A stretch of 64,000 bases of DNA from JALYLC01 sp963743275. GTDB lineage: Bacteria > Actinomycetota > Thermoleophilia > Gaiellales > JALYLC01. The notes beneath the pieces are model-generated. The model saw only the letters and a list, made by a program, of their open reading frames with translations, was not told the origin of the DNA and searched no databases. How positions within the stretch are numbered: position 1 is the first letter of the stretch; each line of letters starts with the position of its first letter. This document shows, one piece after another, positions 1-8,498 of the stretch. Position numbers and translations under genes: made by a program. The stretch spans positions 62,001 through 126,000 of the forward strand of contig CAVUPB010000010.1 of NCBI GenBank assembly GCA_963743275.1. Reading direction: 5' to 3'.

Positions 1-1
1 C

Positions 2-403
2 CAGGCCCAGATCGTGACCGCGCTCGCCGAACGGGGCATCGAGGTCACGCAGGCCACGGTCTCGCGCGACCTCGATCGCATCGGGGCGGTGCGCATCCGC
101 CGCAACGGCCGCACCATCTACGCGCTCGCCGTCGACGAGCACGAGCCCGACCCCATGGGCCGGCTGCGCACGGCGCTCGGCTTCGTGCGGCACATGGAGG
201 CCTCGGGCAACCTGCTCATCCTGCGCACCGCGCCGGGCAACGCGATGCCGGTCGCGCGGGCCTTCGACCTGGCCGACCTGGCCGAGGTGGCGGGCACGGT
301 CGGCGGCGACGACACGATCCTCGTGATCGCACGCGAGCCGGCCGACGGTGCCAGCGTCGCGGCGCTCTGCGGCCAGATGCAGAGCGCAGGGGCCCCGAGC
401 TGA
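2..403 (+). CDS. argR: Arginine repressor ArgR (5'-truncated by window edge)
   Basis: C-terminal ~133 residues of the hexameric arginine-responsive regulator of arginine biosynthesis and catabolism. The visible part begins inside the winged-helix domain, with the recognition-helix motif TQATVSRDL at about residues 15-23 of the fragment. The C-terminal oligomerisation/arginine-binding domain carries GTVGGDDTILVIA, matching the family's G-T-x-x-G-D-D-T signature. The N-terminus lies outside the window. Its stop (401-403) overlaps the start of argH, so the two are translationally coupled, as expected for the distal end of an arginine operon. The family assignment is secure; only the start is missing. 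Confidence 0.93.
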   Translation, partial: QAQIVTALAERGIEVTQATVSRDLDRIGAVRIRRNGRTIYALAVDEHEPDPMGRLRTALGFVRHMEASGNLLILRTAPGNAMPVARAFDLADLAEVAGTVGGDDTILVIAREPADGASVAALCGQMQSAGAPS

Positions 404-1719
404 CCGACGCCTCGCGCCCGCTGTGGGCGGGCCGGGTCCGGGCGGAGCTCGACCCGGCGATCCTCGCGTTCTCGCGCTCGCTGCCGGTCGACCGGGCGCT
501 GCTCGCCTACGACGTGCGCGCCTCGCAGGTGCACGTGCGCATGCTCGAGCGCGCGGGCCTGCTCGCATGCGATGAGGCCGCGGTGCTCGTCGCGGCGCTC
601 GCCGAGGTGCCCGCGGTGCCCGCCGACGCTCCCGACGAGGACGTCCACTCGTACCTCGAGCGCTGCCTCGTGGAGCGCCTGGGCCCGCTCGGCCGCAAGG
701 TGCACGCCGGCCGCTCGCGCAACGACCAGGTCGCCGTGGCGACGCGGCTCTGGGCGAAGGACGCCGCGCTCGCGCTGGCGCGCGCCGTGGCCGAGGCGCA
801 GGAGGCGCTCGTCGCCTGCGCGCGCGCCAACCCGGGCGCGGTGCTCCCGGGCTACACGCACCTGCAGCGCGCCCAGCCCGTGCTGCTCGGGCACCACCTG
901 GCCGCGCACGCGTGGATGCTCGAGCGCGACGCGGGGCGCCTGCGCGCGGCCCACGCCGCGGCCGACGTCTGCCCGCTCGGCGCCGGCGCGCTGGCGGGCT
1001 CGAGCCTGCCGCTCGACGCAGCCTGGACGGCGGCCGAGCTCGGCTTCGCGCGCCCGTTCGACAACACGCTCGACGCCGTCGCCGATCGCGACTTCATCTG
1101 CGACCTGCTGTACGCATGCGCGCTCGGCTTCGTGCACCTCTCGCGCCTTGCCGAGGAGGTGATCGTGTTCACGACCCAGGAGTTCGCGTTCGCGCAGCTC
1201 GACGACACGATCGCGCTCGGCTCGTCGATGATGCCGCAGAAGAAGAACCCGCAGGTCGCCGAGCACCTGCGCGGGCGCTCCGGCGTCGCGATCGGGCGCC
1301 TCGCCGCCATGCTCGCGGTCTGCAAGGGCCTGCCGCTCGCCTACGACAGCGATCTCCAGGAGGACAAGGAGCTCGCGTTCGCGCAGGTCGCGGCCTTCGA
1401 CGGGGCGCTGCGCGCGAGCGCGCTCCTGATCGGCGGGCTGCGCTTCGATGCCGAGCGGATGCGCGCGGCGGCCGCCGACGGCGCCTGCGTCGCGACCGAC
1501 GTCGCCGAGGCGCTCGTGCGCGAGGGCCTCCCGTTCCGCGAGGCGCACGAGCAGGTCGCCTCGCGCATCGCGGCGGGCGAGCGCTTCGCCCAGCCGACGC
1601 CCGAAGAGGCGGTGGCGGCGCGCGACGCCCCCGGCGGCACGGCCCCCGGGCGCGTCGACGAGCAGCTCGCGGCGCTCACCGGCCGCATCGCGGCGACGCG
1701 CGCCTGGGCCGGGGCGTGA
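400..1719 (+). CDS. argH: Argininosuccinate lyase
   Basis: Last step of arginine synthesis: cleaves argininosuccinate to arginine and fumarate. About 439 aa, normal for the fumarase/aspartase superfamily. Visible signatures are LWAGRV near the N-terminus, the HAGRSRNDQ segment, and the superfamily signature GSSMMPQKKNP that carries the catalytic serine loop. The LWAGRV block lies upstream of the first ATG/GTG, and no ATG, GTG or TTG exists in this frame between argR and that block. The best start is therefore CTG at 400, in a CTGA overlap with the argR stop and 7 nt after an AGGGG Shine-Dalgarno. A rare CTG start is inferred. The function is secure, the exact start less so. Confidence 0.92.
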   Translation: MTDASRPLWAGRVRAELDPAILAFSRSLPVDRALLAYDVRASQVHVRMLERAGLLACDEAAVLVAALAEVPAVPADAPDEDVHSYLERCLVERLGPLGRKVHAGRSRNDQVAVATRLWAKDAALALARAVAEAQEALVACARANPGAVLPGYTHLQRAQPVLLGHHLAAHAWMLERDAGRLRAAHAAADVCPLGAGALAGSSLPLDAAWTAAELGFARPFDNTLDAVADRDFICDLLYACALGFVHLSRLAEEVIVFTTQEFAFAQLDDTIALGSSMMPQKKNPQVAEHLRGRSGVAIGRLAAMLAVCKGLPLAYDSDLQEDKELAFAQVAAFDGALRASALLIGGLRFDAERMRAAAADGACVATDVAEALVREGLPFREAHEQVASRIAAGERFAQPTPEEAVAARDAPGGTAPGRVDEQLAALTGRIAATRAWAGA

Positions 1720-2984
1720 CGGCTCTCGGCTCGCCCTGGCCCGTCACGGCCGCGAGCCGCGAGGGCCGGCTCGAGATCGGCGGCGTGGCCGCCGATGAGC
1801 TCGCGCGCCGCTTCGGCACCCCGCTCTACGTCTACGACGCCGCGACGCTGCGGCAGCGCGCGCAGGCCTACCTCGACGGCGTGGCCGGCCACCCCGACGC
1901 GCACGTCTCCTTCGCCTGCAAGGCCTGCTGCACGGTCGCCGTGCTGCGCCTGCTCGGCGAGTGCGGCCTGGGCGCCGACGTCGCCAGCGCCGGCGAGCTC
2001 GCGGCCGCGCTGCGCGCCGGGATCGACCCGGCGCGCATCGTCGTGCACGGCAACGGCAAGACCGACGCCGACATCGAGGCCGCGGTGGCGGCAGGGTGCA
2101 GCCTCGTGGTGCTCGACGGCCCGGACGAGGGGCCGCGCGTGGCGGCCGCCGCCGAGCGGCACGGGCGCCGCCAGCCCGTCGCGGTGCGCGTGACGCCGGG
2201 CATCGTGGCCGGCGGGCACGAGAAGATCGCGACCGCCCACCACGGCTCCAAGTTCGGCCTCGCGCCCGCCGACGCCGCGCGGGCGTGCCTCGCGGCGCGC
2301 GAGGACCCGCACCTCGACTGGCGCGGCCTGCACGTCCACCTCGGCTCGCAGGTCGACGATCCCGGCGTGCTCGAGGGCGTCGTGCGCTGGTTTCGCACGT
2401 TCTGCGACGAGCATGCGCTCGAGCCGCGTCTGATCGACGTCGGCGGCGGCCTCTCCATTCCGTACCGCGACGAGTCGGCGCCCGACGCAAAGGCACTGGC
2501 CACGGCCGTGGCCGAGGCCGCGCTGCGCCAGTTCCCCGCCGCGCAGCTCCTGATCGAGCCCGGCCGCTCGGTCGCCGGCCCGGCCGGCGTGACGCTCTAT
2601 CGCGTCGTCACCTGCAAGACCGCCGCCGACGGCACGCGCTGGGTGGCGCTCGACGGCGGCATGGCCGACAACGTGCGCCCGGCGCTCTACGGCGCGCACT
2701 ACACGGTCGCCGCCGCGGGCCGCCTCGACGAGCCGGCGGCCGAGCGCGTCTCGCTCGCGGGTCGCCACTGCGAGTCGGGCGACGTGCTCGCCGACGACGT
2801 CGACCTGCCGCGAGTCGCTGCGGGCGACCTCGTCGCGTTCGCCGCGACGGGCGCCTACACGCAGTCGATGGCGTCGACGTACAACGCGATGCCGCGCCTG
2901 GCCGCGGTGCTGGTCGAGGACGGCGAGGCGCGCCTGATCACGCGCCGCGAGACGACCGCCGAGCTGCTCGCGCGGGATCTGTAG
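1716..2984 (+). CDS. lysA: Diaminopimelate decarboxylase
   Basis: PLP-dependent fold-III decarboxylase converting meso-diaminopimelate to L-lysine. About 422 aa. The PLP lysine sits in FACKA (Lys69, family Y/F-A-x-K-A). HLGSQ, the glycine-rich phosphate loop DVGGGL, EPGRS and the C-terminal GAYTQSMASTYN (family GAY...YN) are all present. The GTG start overlaps the argH stop in a GTGA tetranucleotide, so lysA is translated from the argR-argH transcript. It converges with lutC, whose stop lies 29 bp beyond. An ornithine/arginine decarboxylase paralogue is less likely given length and motifs. Confidence 0.92.
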   Translation: MTALGSPWPVTAASREGRLEIGGVAADELARRFGTPLYVYDAATLRQRAQAYLDGVAGHPDAHVSFACKACCTVAVLRLLGECGLGADVASAGELAAALRAGIDPARIVVHGNGKTDADIEAAVAAGCSLVVLDGPDEGPRVAAAAERHGRRQPVAVRVTPGIVAGGHEKIATAHHGSKFGLAPADAARACLAAREDPHLDWRGLHVHLGSQVDDPGVLEGVVRWFRTFCDEHALEPRLIDVGGGLSIPYRDESAPDAKALATAVAEAALRQFPAAQLLIEPGRSVAGPAGVTLYRVVTCKTAADGTRWVALDGGMADNVRPALYGAHYTVAAAGRLDEPAAERVSLAGRHCESGDVLADDVDLPRVAAGDLVAFAATGAYTQSMASTYNAMPRLAAVLVEDGEARLITRRETTAELLARDL

Positions 2985-3013
2985 TCACGGGTTCGTCCAG
3001 GGCCCGGGTGCGG

Positions 3014-3502
3014 TCAGCCGACGACGACGACCGCGACGCGGCGCGGGCCGTGCACACCGGTCACGCGGATCTTCTCGATGTCCGAGGACGCGCTCGCGCC
3101 CGTGACGAAGGTCATCGCCCGCGGGACGTCGTCACGGTAGACCCGCGCGACCGCCTCGTCGATCGTCGCGAGCACGCATTCGGCCGACACGACGGCGATG
3201 TGGAGGTCGGGCAGGAGGCCGGTGGCGCGCGAGCGGCCCTCGCCGTAGGTCAGCACGAGCGTGCCCGTTGCGGCGATCGCGAAGGCGGCTCCCGTGATGC
3301 CGGCGCCGGCCTCGGAGGGCGCGACGACGCGACCGAGCGATGCGGGGTCGAGCGACGCGACGAGCGGGTCGCCGCTCCAGAAGCAGAGCGTGGCGTCGCG
3401 ACCGAGCAGCGCCGCGACGCGCGCGCGCGCCGCGGCGCTGTCGCTCACGCGCTCGCCCGAGCCGCCGTCGGCGGCGAGCGCCGCGATGAAGCGGTCGATC
3501 AC
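3014..3502 (-). CDS. lutC: LutC-like LUD-domain protein of lactate oxidation complex
   Basis: LUD-domain subunit of the LutABC iron-sulfur oxidase that converts L-lactate (or a related 2-hydroxy acid) to a 2-oxo acid. Only 162 aa, shorter than the ~240 aa of Bacillus LutC. It keeps the domain core, with GITGAAFAIAATGTLVLT and a C-terminal GVHGPRRVAVVVV strand. The GTG start overlaps the lutB stop (GTGA). It is the last gene of the hutH/hisD-like/lutABC run. The family is clear; lactate as the actual substrate is an assumption given the histidine-locus context. Confidence 0.85.
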   Translation of the reverse strand: MIDRFIAALAADGGSGERVSDSAAARARVAALLGRDATLCFWSGDPLVASLDPASLGRVVAPSEAGAGITGAAFAIAATGTLVLTYGEGRSRATGLLPDLHIAVVSAECVLATIDEAVARVYRDDVPRAMTFVTGASASSDIEKIRVTGVHGPRRVAVVVVG

Positions 3503-4902
3503 GCGCCCCTGTCCAGTTCGGCCCAGCGCCGGTGGAACGGCTTCGTGCTCGGCAGCGGCAACGTGGCCCGGCCGTCGAGCCAGCTCGCACCGGGCCCGAA
3601 CGCGCGTGCGAACGGTCCCGAGCGCGCGCCCGCGCGCGCCGATGCGCGATACAGCCGCGGGCTCGACCAGGCGCGCGACCACGCGCCCCAGGCGGCGCGC
3701 TCCGTGCGCGAGGCGACGCCCGCGCGGTTGGCCAGCGCACGGTCGCGGACGAGCATGTCGTGCAGCGGGATGCCGACGGGGCAGATGTCGCTGCAGGCGC
3801 CGCAGAGCGATGAGAGGAACGGCAGCTTGCGCCCCTGGTCCGGCTGCATGTCCGTCAGGAGCGGCGTCAGCACGGCGCCGATCGGGCCTCCGTAGACCGA
3901 GCCGTAGGCGTGCCCGCCGACCTTGGAGTAGACGGGGCACACGGTCAGGCAGGAGCCGCAGCGGATGCAGTTCAGGATCTCGCGCTCGTCGCTCGCGCGA
4001 ATGCGCGAGCGGCCGTTGTCGATCACGATCACGACGAACTCCTCGGGCCCGTCGTCGCCGTCCGCGGCCGGGCCGCTGAGCCACGAGACGTAGCTCGGGA
4101 GCTCGCGCCCGACGGCTGCGAGCGAGAGCTGCTCGATCATGAACGCGGCGTCGGCGGTCGTCTCCAGCACCCGCTCCATGCCCGCGAGCATCACGTGGCA
4201 GCGCGGCAGGGAGGTCGCGAGCCGGCCGTTGCCCTCGTTCTCGAGCACGACGACCGTGCCGCTCTCGGCGATCATGAAGTTGGCCCCCGTGATGCCCATG
4301 CCGGCCTCGAGGAACGTCGCGCGCAGGCGCTGGCGTGCGTACGCCACCATCTGCTGCGGGTCGTCCGACATCGGCCCGCCGCGGTCGGCTGCGAGGACCT
4401 CGGCGATCTGCCCGCGCGAGCGGTGGATGACCGGCGCGAGGATGTGGGAGGGGCGCTCGCCCGCGAGCTGCACGATCCACTCGCCGAGGTCGGTCTCGAC
4501 GGGCGTCAGGCCCGCGGCCTCGAGCTCGTGGTTGAGCTCGAGCTCCTCGGAGATCATCGACTTGCCCTTGGCGACCACCTTGACGCCGCGCCGGCGCGCG
4601 ATCGCGAGCACCTCGCGCACGGCCTCGGCGGGCGTCGTGGCGCGCACGACCCTGCCGCCGCGGCTCGTGACCGCCGCCTCGAAGCGGTCGAGCAGCTCCG
4701 GGGCGCGGGCGACGGCGTCCGTGCGGATGGCGCGAGCCCGCTCGACGCGCTGCGCCCAGTCGGGATGGCGCTCCTCGACCGCGCCGCGGAAGCCGATCAG
4801 ATGGCGGCGCGAGGCCTGCAGCGTGGTCGTCAGGCGCGTGTCGCCGAGCGCCTTCTCCAGCCGCTCGTCGAGCGCCTTGTCGTCGCCGTAGACGATCGTC
4901 AT
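3499..4902 (-). CDS. lutB: LutB-like iron-sulfur cluster-binding oxidoreductase
   Basis: 467-aa LutB/YkgF-type subunit. An N-terminal LUD domain (GITGANFMIAESGTVVV near residue 200) is followed by a ferredoxin-like module. Its two cysteine clusters are CIRCGSCLTVCP at about residues 311-322 and CGACSDICP at about 366-374, suitable for two 4Fe-4S centres. The ATG start overlaps the end of lutA by 4 bp, and the stop overlaps the lutC start. All ligands are present, so the protein looks functional. It should pass electrons from the hydroxy-acid oxidation to the membrane acceptor via LutA; the substrate is not determined by sequence. Confidence 0.9.
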   Translation of the reverse strand: MTIVYGDDKALDERLEKALGDTRLTTTLQASRRHLIGFRGAVEERHPDWAQRVERARAIRTDAVARAPELLDRFEAAVTSRGGRVVRATTPAEAVREVLAIARRRGVKVVAKGKSMISEELELNHELEAAGLTPVETDLGEWIVQLAGERPSHILAPVIHRSRGQIAEVLAADRGGPMSDDPQQMVAYARQRLRATFLEAGMGITGANFMIAESGTVVVLENEGNGRLATSLPRCHVMLAGMERVLETTADAAFMIEQLSLAAVGRELPSYVSWLSGPAADGDDGPEEFVVIVIDNGRSRIRASDEREILNCIRCGSCLTVCPVYSKVGGHAYGSVYGGPIGAVLTPLLTDMQPDQGRKLPFLSSLCGACSDICPVGIPLHDMLVRDRALANRAGVASRTERAAWGAWSRAWSSPRLYRASARAGARSGPFARAFGPGASWLDGRATLPLPSTKPFHRRWAELDRGA

Positions 4903-5630
4903 GGGCTCCAGCCCTCGCGGTCGAGCAGCTCGGGCAGCGTCGTCGTGGCGAGCGCGACCTGGTTCTCGGCGGCCACGCCGCCGAGGTGCATGAGACAGCC
5001 GAGATCGCCCGACACGAGCTCGCCCGCGCCGGCCTCGTGCACGTGGTTCACCTTGTCGCGGCCCATCGCCGTCGAGACGCCGGGGAACTTGACCGCGAAG
5101 GTCCCGCCGAAGCCGCAGCAGGCGTCGGCGTCGGCCTGCTCGACCAGCTCGACGTTGGGCAGCGACGAGATCAGCGTCGCGCCCGACGTCGTGTCGCGCA
5201 GGCCGCGGCGCTGATGGCAGGAGCAGTGGAAGGCGACCGGCCGGCGTGCGCCGACCGTGGGCGAGGTGTTCGTCAGCGGCGCCAGCAGCGCACCGAACTC
5301 GACGACGCGCGCGAGCACGCCGCCCACGCGCGGATCGCCGCCGAACAGCTCGGGCCAGGCGTGCAGCATCGTCGCCGCGCACGAGCCCGAGAGCACCACG
5401 ATCGGGCCCTCGCTGCCGGCCAGTGCGCCGAGCGTCGTGTGCGCGACGCGGCGCGCCTCGTCCGGGAAGCCGGAGTTCCAGGCCGGCTGGCCGCAGCACG
5501 TCTGGCCCTCCGGGAACGTCACGCGGTAGCCGGCGCGCCGCAGGACGCGCACCGCCGCGACGCCGGCCTCGGGCCGGACGAGGTCGACGAGGCACGTCGG
5601 CATGAGGGCGATCGTGCCGCGGTCGCTCAC
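4899..5630 (-). CDS. lutA: LutA-like CCG-domain oxidoreductase subunit
   Basis: 243-aa protein with two cysteine-rich CCG domains (CCGQPAWNSG near residue 44 and CCGFGGTFAVKFP near residue 180). These are the diagnostic repeats of LutA, GlpC and the heterodisulfide-reductase B subunit, and bind an iron-sulfur cluster. The GTG start overlaps the hisD-like stop in GTGA; an ATG nine codons later is an alternative. The gapless coupling to both the HisD homologue and lutB indicates a single functional unit. The family call is firm, the physiological substrate inferred. Confidence 0.9.
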   Translation of the reverse strand: MSDRGTIALMPTCLVDLVRPEAGVAAVRVLRRAGYRVTFPEGQTCCGQPAWNSGFPDEARRVAHTTLGALAGSEGPIVVLSGSCAATMLHAWPELFGGDPRVGGVLARVVEFGALLAPLTNTSPTVGARRPVAFHCSCHQRRGLRDTTSGATLISSLPNVELVEQADADACCGFGGTFAVKFPGVSTAMGRDKVNHVHEAGAGELVSGDLGCLMHLGGVAAENQVALATTTLPELLDREGWSP

Positions 5631-6940
5631 AGGCCGCGCTCCCGCAGCGCCTGCGCATGCGCCGGGAAGCGCTCGTACTCGGCGATCAGCCGTGCCGCGG
5701 GCCCGACGGCCGCGAGGCCCGCGGCGCTCAGCTCCGCGGTCGAGCTCGTGGTCAGGAACGTGCGCGCCGTCACGCCGCTCGAGACGGCCGCGTAGCCGCC
5801 GGAAGGGAGCGTGTTGGGCACGCCGATCGTGAAGTTGGCGGCGGCCATCGGCGTGTTCTGCCCGATCAGGATCTCGGCCGCGTAGTCGATGTGCTTCAGG
5901 GTTGCCTCCGGGTCGGCCGTGGCGATCTGCAGGTGCTCCACCGCGTACTCGTTCGCGAACGCGCAGGCCTCGGCCTCGTCGTGGCAGAGGAGGATGCCGC
6001 CGAGGTCGGAGAGCGCGGCCGAGGCGTGCCCGCGCTGTTCGTGCGGCAGGGCCGCGAGCCGCGGCGCGACGGCGTCGGCGACGGCGGCGGCGAGGCGCTC
6101 GCTCCAGGTCACGAGCGTCGCGGCCGAGTCCGAGCCGTGCTCGGCCTCGGTCAGCAGGTCGCACGCCAGCAGCACGGGATCGGCCGAGTCGTCGGCCAGG
6201 ATCATGCTCTCGCTGGGGCCCTGCAGCATGTTCGTCGCGACGCCGTGCTCGGCCGCCAGCAGCTGCGCGACCGTCACGGCGGGGCTGCCGGGGCCGACGA
6301 CCTTGCGCACCTGCGGTATCGAGGAGGTGCCGAGCACCGCTGCGGCGATCCCGCTCGGGCCGTTGACGCGCCAGACCTCGCGCAGACCGAGCTGGGCCGC
6401 GATGTAGAGGTACGCGGGGTCGACCCGGCCCGTGGCGCGCAGCGGCGGGCACAGGACGACGACCTTGGGCACGCCCGCGACGGCGGCCGGCACGCCGAGA
6501 TGCGCCATCACCGACGGGAAGGAGCCCTTGCCGCAGGGCACGTAGATCGCGGCCGAGGCGATCGGGCGCGCGCGCTCGCCCGCGACGACGCCGGGAGCGA
6601 TCTCCTCGCGCCAGTCGGCATCGCGGATCACGCGCTCGTTGTAGGTGCGCAGCGCGGCGACCATGCCGTCGAGCGCGTCGCGCAGCTCCGGGGCGAGCTT
6701 CGCGCCTGCGCCGTCGATCTCGGCAGCGGGGACGCGCAGGTCGCCGGGACGGGCGTCGACGCCGTCGAAGCGCTGCAGCGCGGCGCACAGCGCGCCGTCG
6801 CCGGCCGCTGCCACGTCCTCGTAGAGCGAGCGCACCGAGGCCCAGAGCTCGGGGTCGAAGATGCTGTCGAGCGAACGGCGCATGAGCCGATCGCGCTCGT
6901 CCGCAGCCAGGTCTGCGAGGCGCCGGATGGTCGGCTTCAT
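5627..6940 (-). CDS. Histidinol dehydrogenase family protein, non-canonical active site
   Basis: 437-aa HisD-fold NAD-dependent alcohol dehydrogenase. The catalytic Glu-His pair is kept (E335-H336 in AVEHL). The zinc/substrate site is altered relative to E. coli HisD: the Gln259 ligand is Glu265 (TEAEHG), Asp360 is Asn369 (AANFTIG), substrate-contacting His367 is Asn376 (VPNTLP), and His419 is kept (His428). The region aligns without gaps, so the changes are real. It is unlikely to be the biosynthetic HisD; HisD-like HpsN, which oxidises dihydroxypropanesulfonate, shows the family can act on other alcohols. It sits between hutH and lutA, overlaps lutA by 4 bp, and has its own TAGACT hexamer 7 nt before ATG. 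Confidence 0.82.
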   Translation of the reverse strand: MKPTIRRLADLAADERDRLMRRSLDSIFDPELWASVRSLYEDVAAAGDGALCAALQRFDGVDARPGDLRVPAAEIDGAGAKLAPELRDALDGMVAALRTYNERVIRDADWREEIAPGVVAGERARPIASAAIYVPCGKGSFPSVMAHLGVPAAVAGVPKVVVLCPPLRATGRVDPAYLYIAAQLGLREVWRVNGPSGIAAAVLGTSSIPQVRKVVGPGSPAVTVAQLLAAEHGVATNMLQGPSESMILADDSADPVLLACDLLTEAEHGSDSAATLVTWSERLAAAVADAVAPRLAALPHEQRGHASAALSDLGGILLCHDEAEACAFANEYAVEHLQIATADPEATLKHIDYAAEILIGQNTPMAAANFTIGVPNTLPSGGYAAVSSGVTARTFLTTSSTAELSAAGLAAVGPAARLIAEYERFPAHAQALRERGL

Positions 6941-6974
6941 GCGCGGGAGTCTACGAAGGTCGCGCGCGGCCGGA

Positions 6975-8459
6975 TCACGCCGCGAGCACCAGGTCGCCGG
7001 TTCGCAGCGCGTGCGCGAGCGCGATCACCTCGGCCGAGAGCGAGCGATCCTGCTCCAGGCGCGCGACGCGCGCGCGCACCGCGGCGAGCGCGGCCTCGAG
7101 CGCGGGCGTGCTGCGCAGGGGCCGGTGGAACTCGACGCCCTGGCAGGCGCACACGAGCTCGATCGCGACGACGTGGGCGGCGTGGTCGGCGATCTGGCGC
7201 GCCTTGAGCGCGGCCCACGCCCCCATCGAGTTGAAGTCCTCCATCCCGGCCGAGGTCGGCACCGAGCCGGCGCCGGCCGGATGCGCGAGCACCTGGCACT
7301 CGTTGACGAGCGCGGCCTGCGTGTACTGCGCGATCATCAGGCCCGACGAGAGCCCCGGGTGGGGCGTCAGGAAGCGCGGCAGCCCGGCGTAGCTCGGCGA
7401 GAGCAGCGCGTAGGTGCGCCGCTCGGCGAAGGAGGCGAGCTCGCAGAGGGCGAGCCCGAGGTGGTCGAGCGCGAGCGAGAGCGGCTGGCCGTGGAAGTTG
7501 CCGCCCGAGCAGGCCTCGCCGTCCTCGGGGAAGAGCAGCGGGTTGTCGGTCACCGCGTCGAGCTCCCGCTCGAGCACGCCCTCGGCGTAGTCGAGCGCGT
7601 CGGCGATCGCGCCGAGCACCTGCGGCACGCAGCGCAGCGTGTACGGATCCTGCACGCGCCCGCAGTCGGCATGGCTCGCGACGATGGCGCTGCCCGCGAG
7701 GAGCGCGCGCAGGCGCGCCGCCACCGCGTTCTGCCCCGGGTGCCGGCGCAGCTCGTGGATGCGCGCGTCGAACGGCGTCGTCGAGCCCATGAAGGCCTCG
7801 AGCGAGAGCGCCGCCGTCACGACCGCGGCGTCCAGCAGGCGCCGCGCGTCGCGCAGGGCGAGCGCGCCGCAGGCCGCCATGAGGTGCGTGCCGTTGATGA
7901 GCGCGAGGCCCTCCTTGGCGGCCAGCTCGAGCGGTGCGAGCCCGGCCCGGCGCAGGGCCTCGCCGCCCGCCAGACGCTCGCCCGCGAACGTCGCCTCGCC
8001 CTCGCCGCAGAGCACGACGGCGACGTGCGCGAGCGGTGCGAGATCGCCCGAGGCCCCGACCGAGCCGCGGCTCGGCACGACCGGCAGGACATCGCGCTCG
8101 AGCAGGCCGAGCAGCAGCGCGACGAGCTCGGGGCGGACGCCCGAGTGGCCCTTGGAGAGGCTGTTGGCGAGCAGCAGCAGCATCCCGCGCACGACCTCGG
8201 CGGGCAACGGGTCGCCGACGCCGATCGCGTGCGAGCGCACGAGGTTGAGCTGGAGCTGCGCCGCGTCGGCGGCGTCGATGCGCACCGAGGAGAGGTCGCC
8301 GAAGCCGGTCGTGACGCCGTACACGACCGTGCCCTCGGCGACCATCGCATCGACCGTCTCGCGGCCGCGGACGAGCCGCGCGCCCGCCTCGGGCGAGAGC
8401 GGCGCGGGCGCGCCGCCGCGGGCGACGCGCTCGAGCTCGGCGAGGCTGAGAGAACCCAC
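6975..8459 (-). CDS. hutH: Histidine ammonia-lyase
   Basis: First enzyme of histidine degradation, giving urocanate plus ammonia. 494 aa, typical length. The MIO prosthetic group forms from the Ala136-Ser137-Gly138 triad in GSVGASGDLAPL. The YGVTTGFG loop with the catalytic tyrosine and the C-terminal NSMGAW segment are present. The start is GTG at 8459; the ATG ten bases upstream is in another frame. It is divergent from hutU with only 39 bp between, and lies 34 bp upstream of the HisD-like gene on the same strand. Confidence 0.95.
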   Translation of the reverse strand: MGSLSLAELERVARGGAPAPLSPEAGARLVRGRETVDAMVAEGTVVYGVTTGFGDLSSVRIDAADAAQLQLNLVRSHAIGVGDPLPAEVVRGMLLLLANSLSKGHSGVRPELVALLLGLLERDVLPVVPSRGSVGASGDLAPLAHVAVVLCGEGEATFAGERLAGGEALRRAGLAPLELAAKEGLALINGTHLMAACGALALRDARRLLDAAVVTAALSLEAFMGSTTPFDARIHELRRHPGQNAVAARLRALLAGSAIVASHADCGRVQDPYTLRCVPQVLGAIADALDYAEGVLERELDAVTDNPLLFPEDGEACSGGNFHGQPLSLALDHLGLALCELASFAERRTYALLSPSYAGLPRFLTPHPGLSSGLMIAQYTQAALVNECQVLAHPAGAGSVPTSAGMEDFNSMGAWAALKARQIADHAAHVVAIELVCACQGVEFHRPLRSTPALEAALAAVRARVARLEQDRSLSAEVIALAHALRTGDLVLAA

Positions 8460-8498
8460 GGCGACCCATGGTACGGCCGCCTGGTAGCGTCAGGCGCC
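8460..8498. promoter_or_regulatory. Divergent hutH/hutU promoter region
   Basis: A 39-bp spacer holds two -10-like hexamers back to back: TACCAT on the minus strand (8468-8473), 8 nt before the hutH GTG, and TAGCGT on the plus strand (8485-8490), 8 nt before the hutU GTG. No Shine-Dalgarno fits between hexamer and start on either side. Both mRNAs are therefore predicted to be leaderless, and any regulator must cover both promoters at once. Confidence 0.5.

Noticed and set aside
912..1715. Upstream extension of the lysA frame through argH
   Set aside because: It overlaps a clear argH; the extension is Arg-rich and non-homologous. GTG 1716 in the GTGA overlap fits the lysA N-terminus.
8467..8469. 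ATG as hutH start
   Set aside because: It is in a different frame from the ammonia-lyase; the conserved protein begins at GTG 8459.
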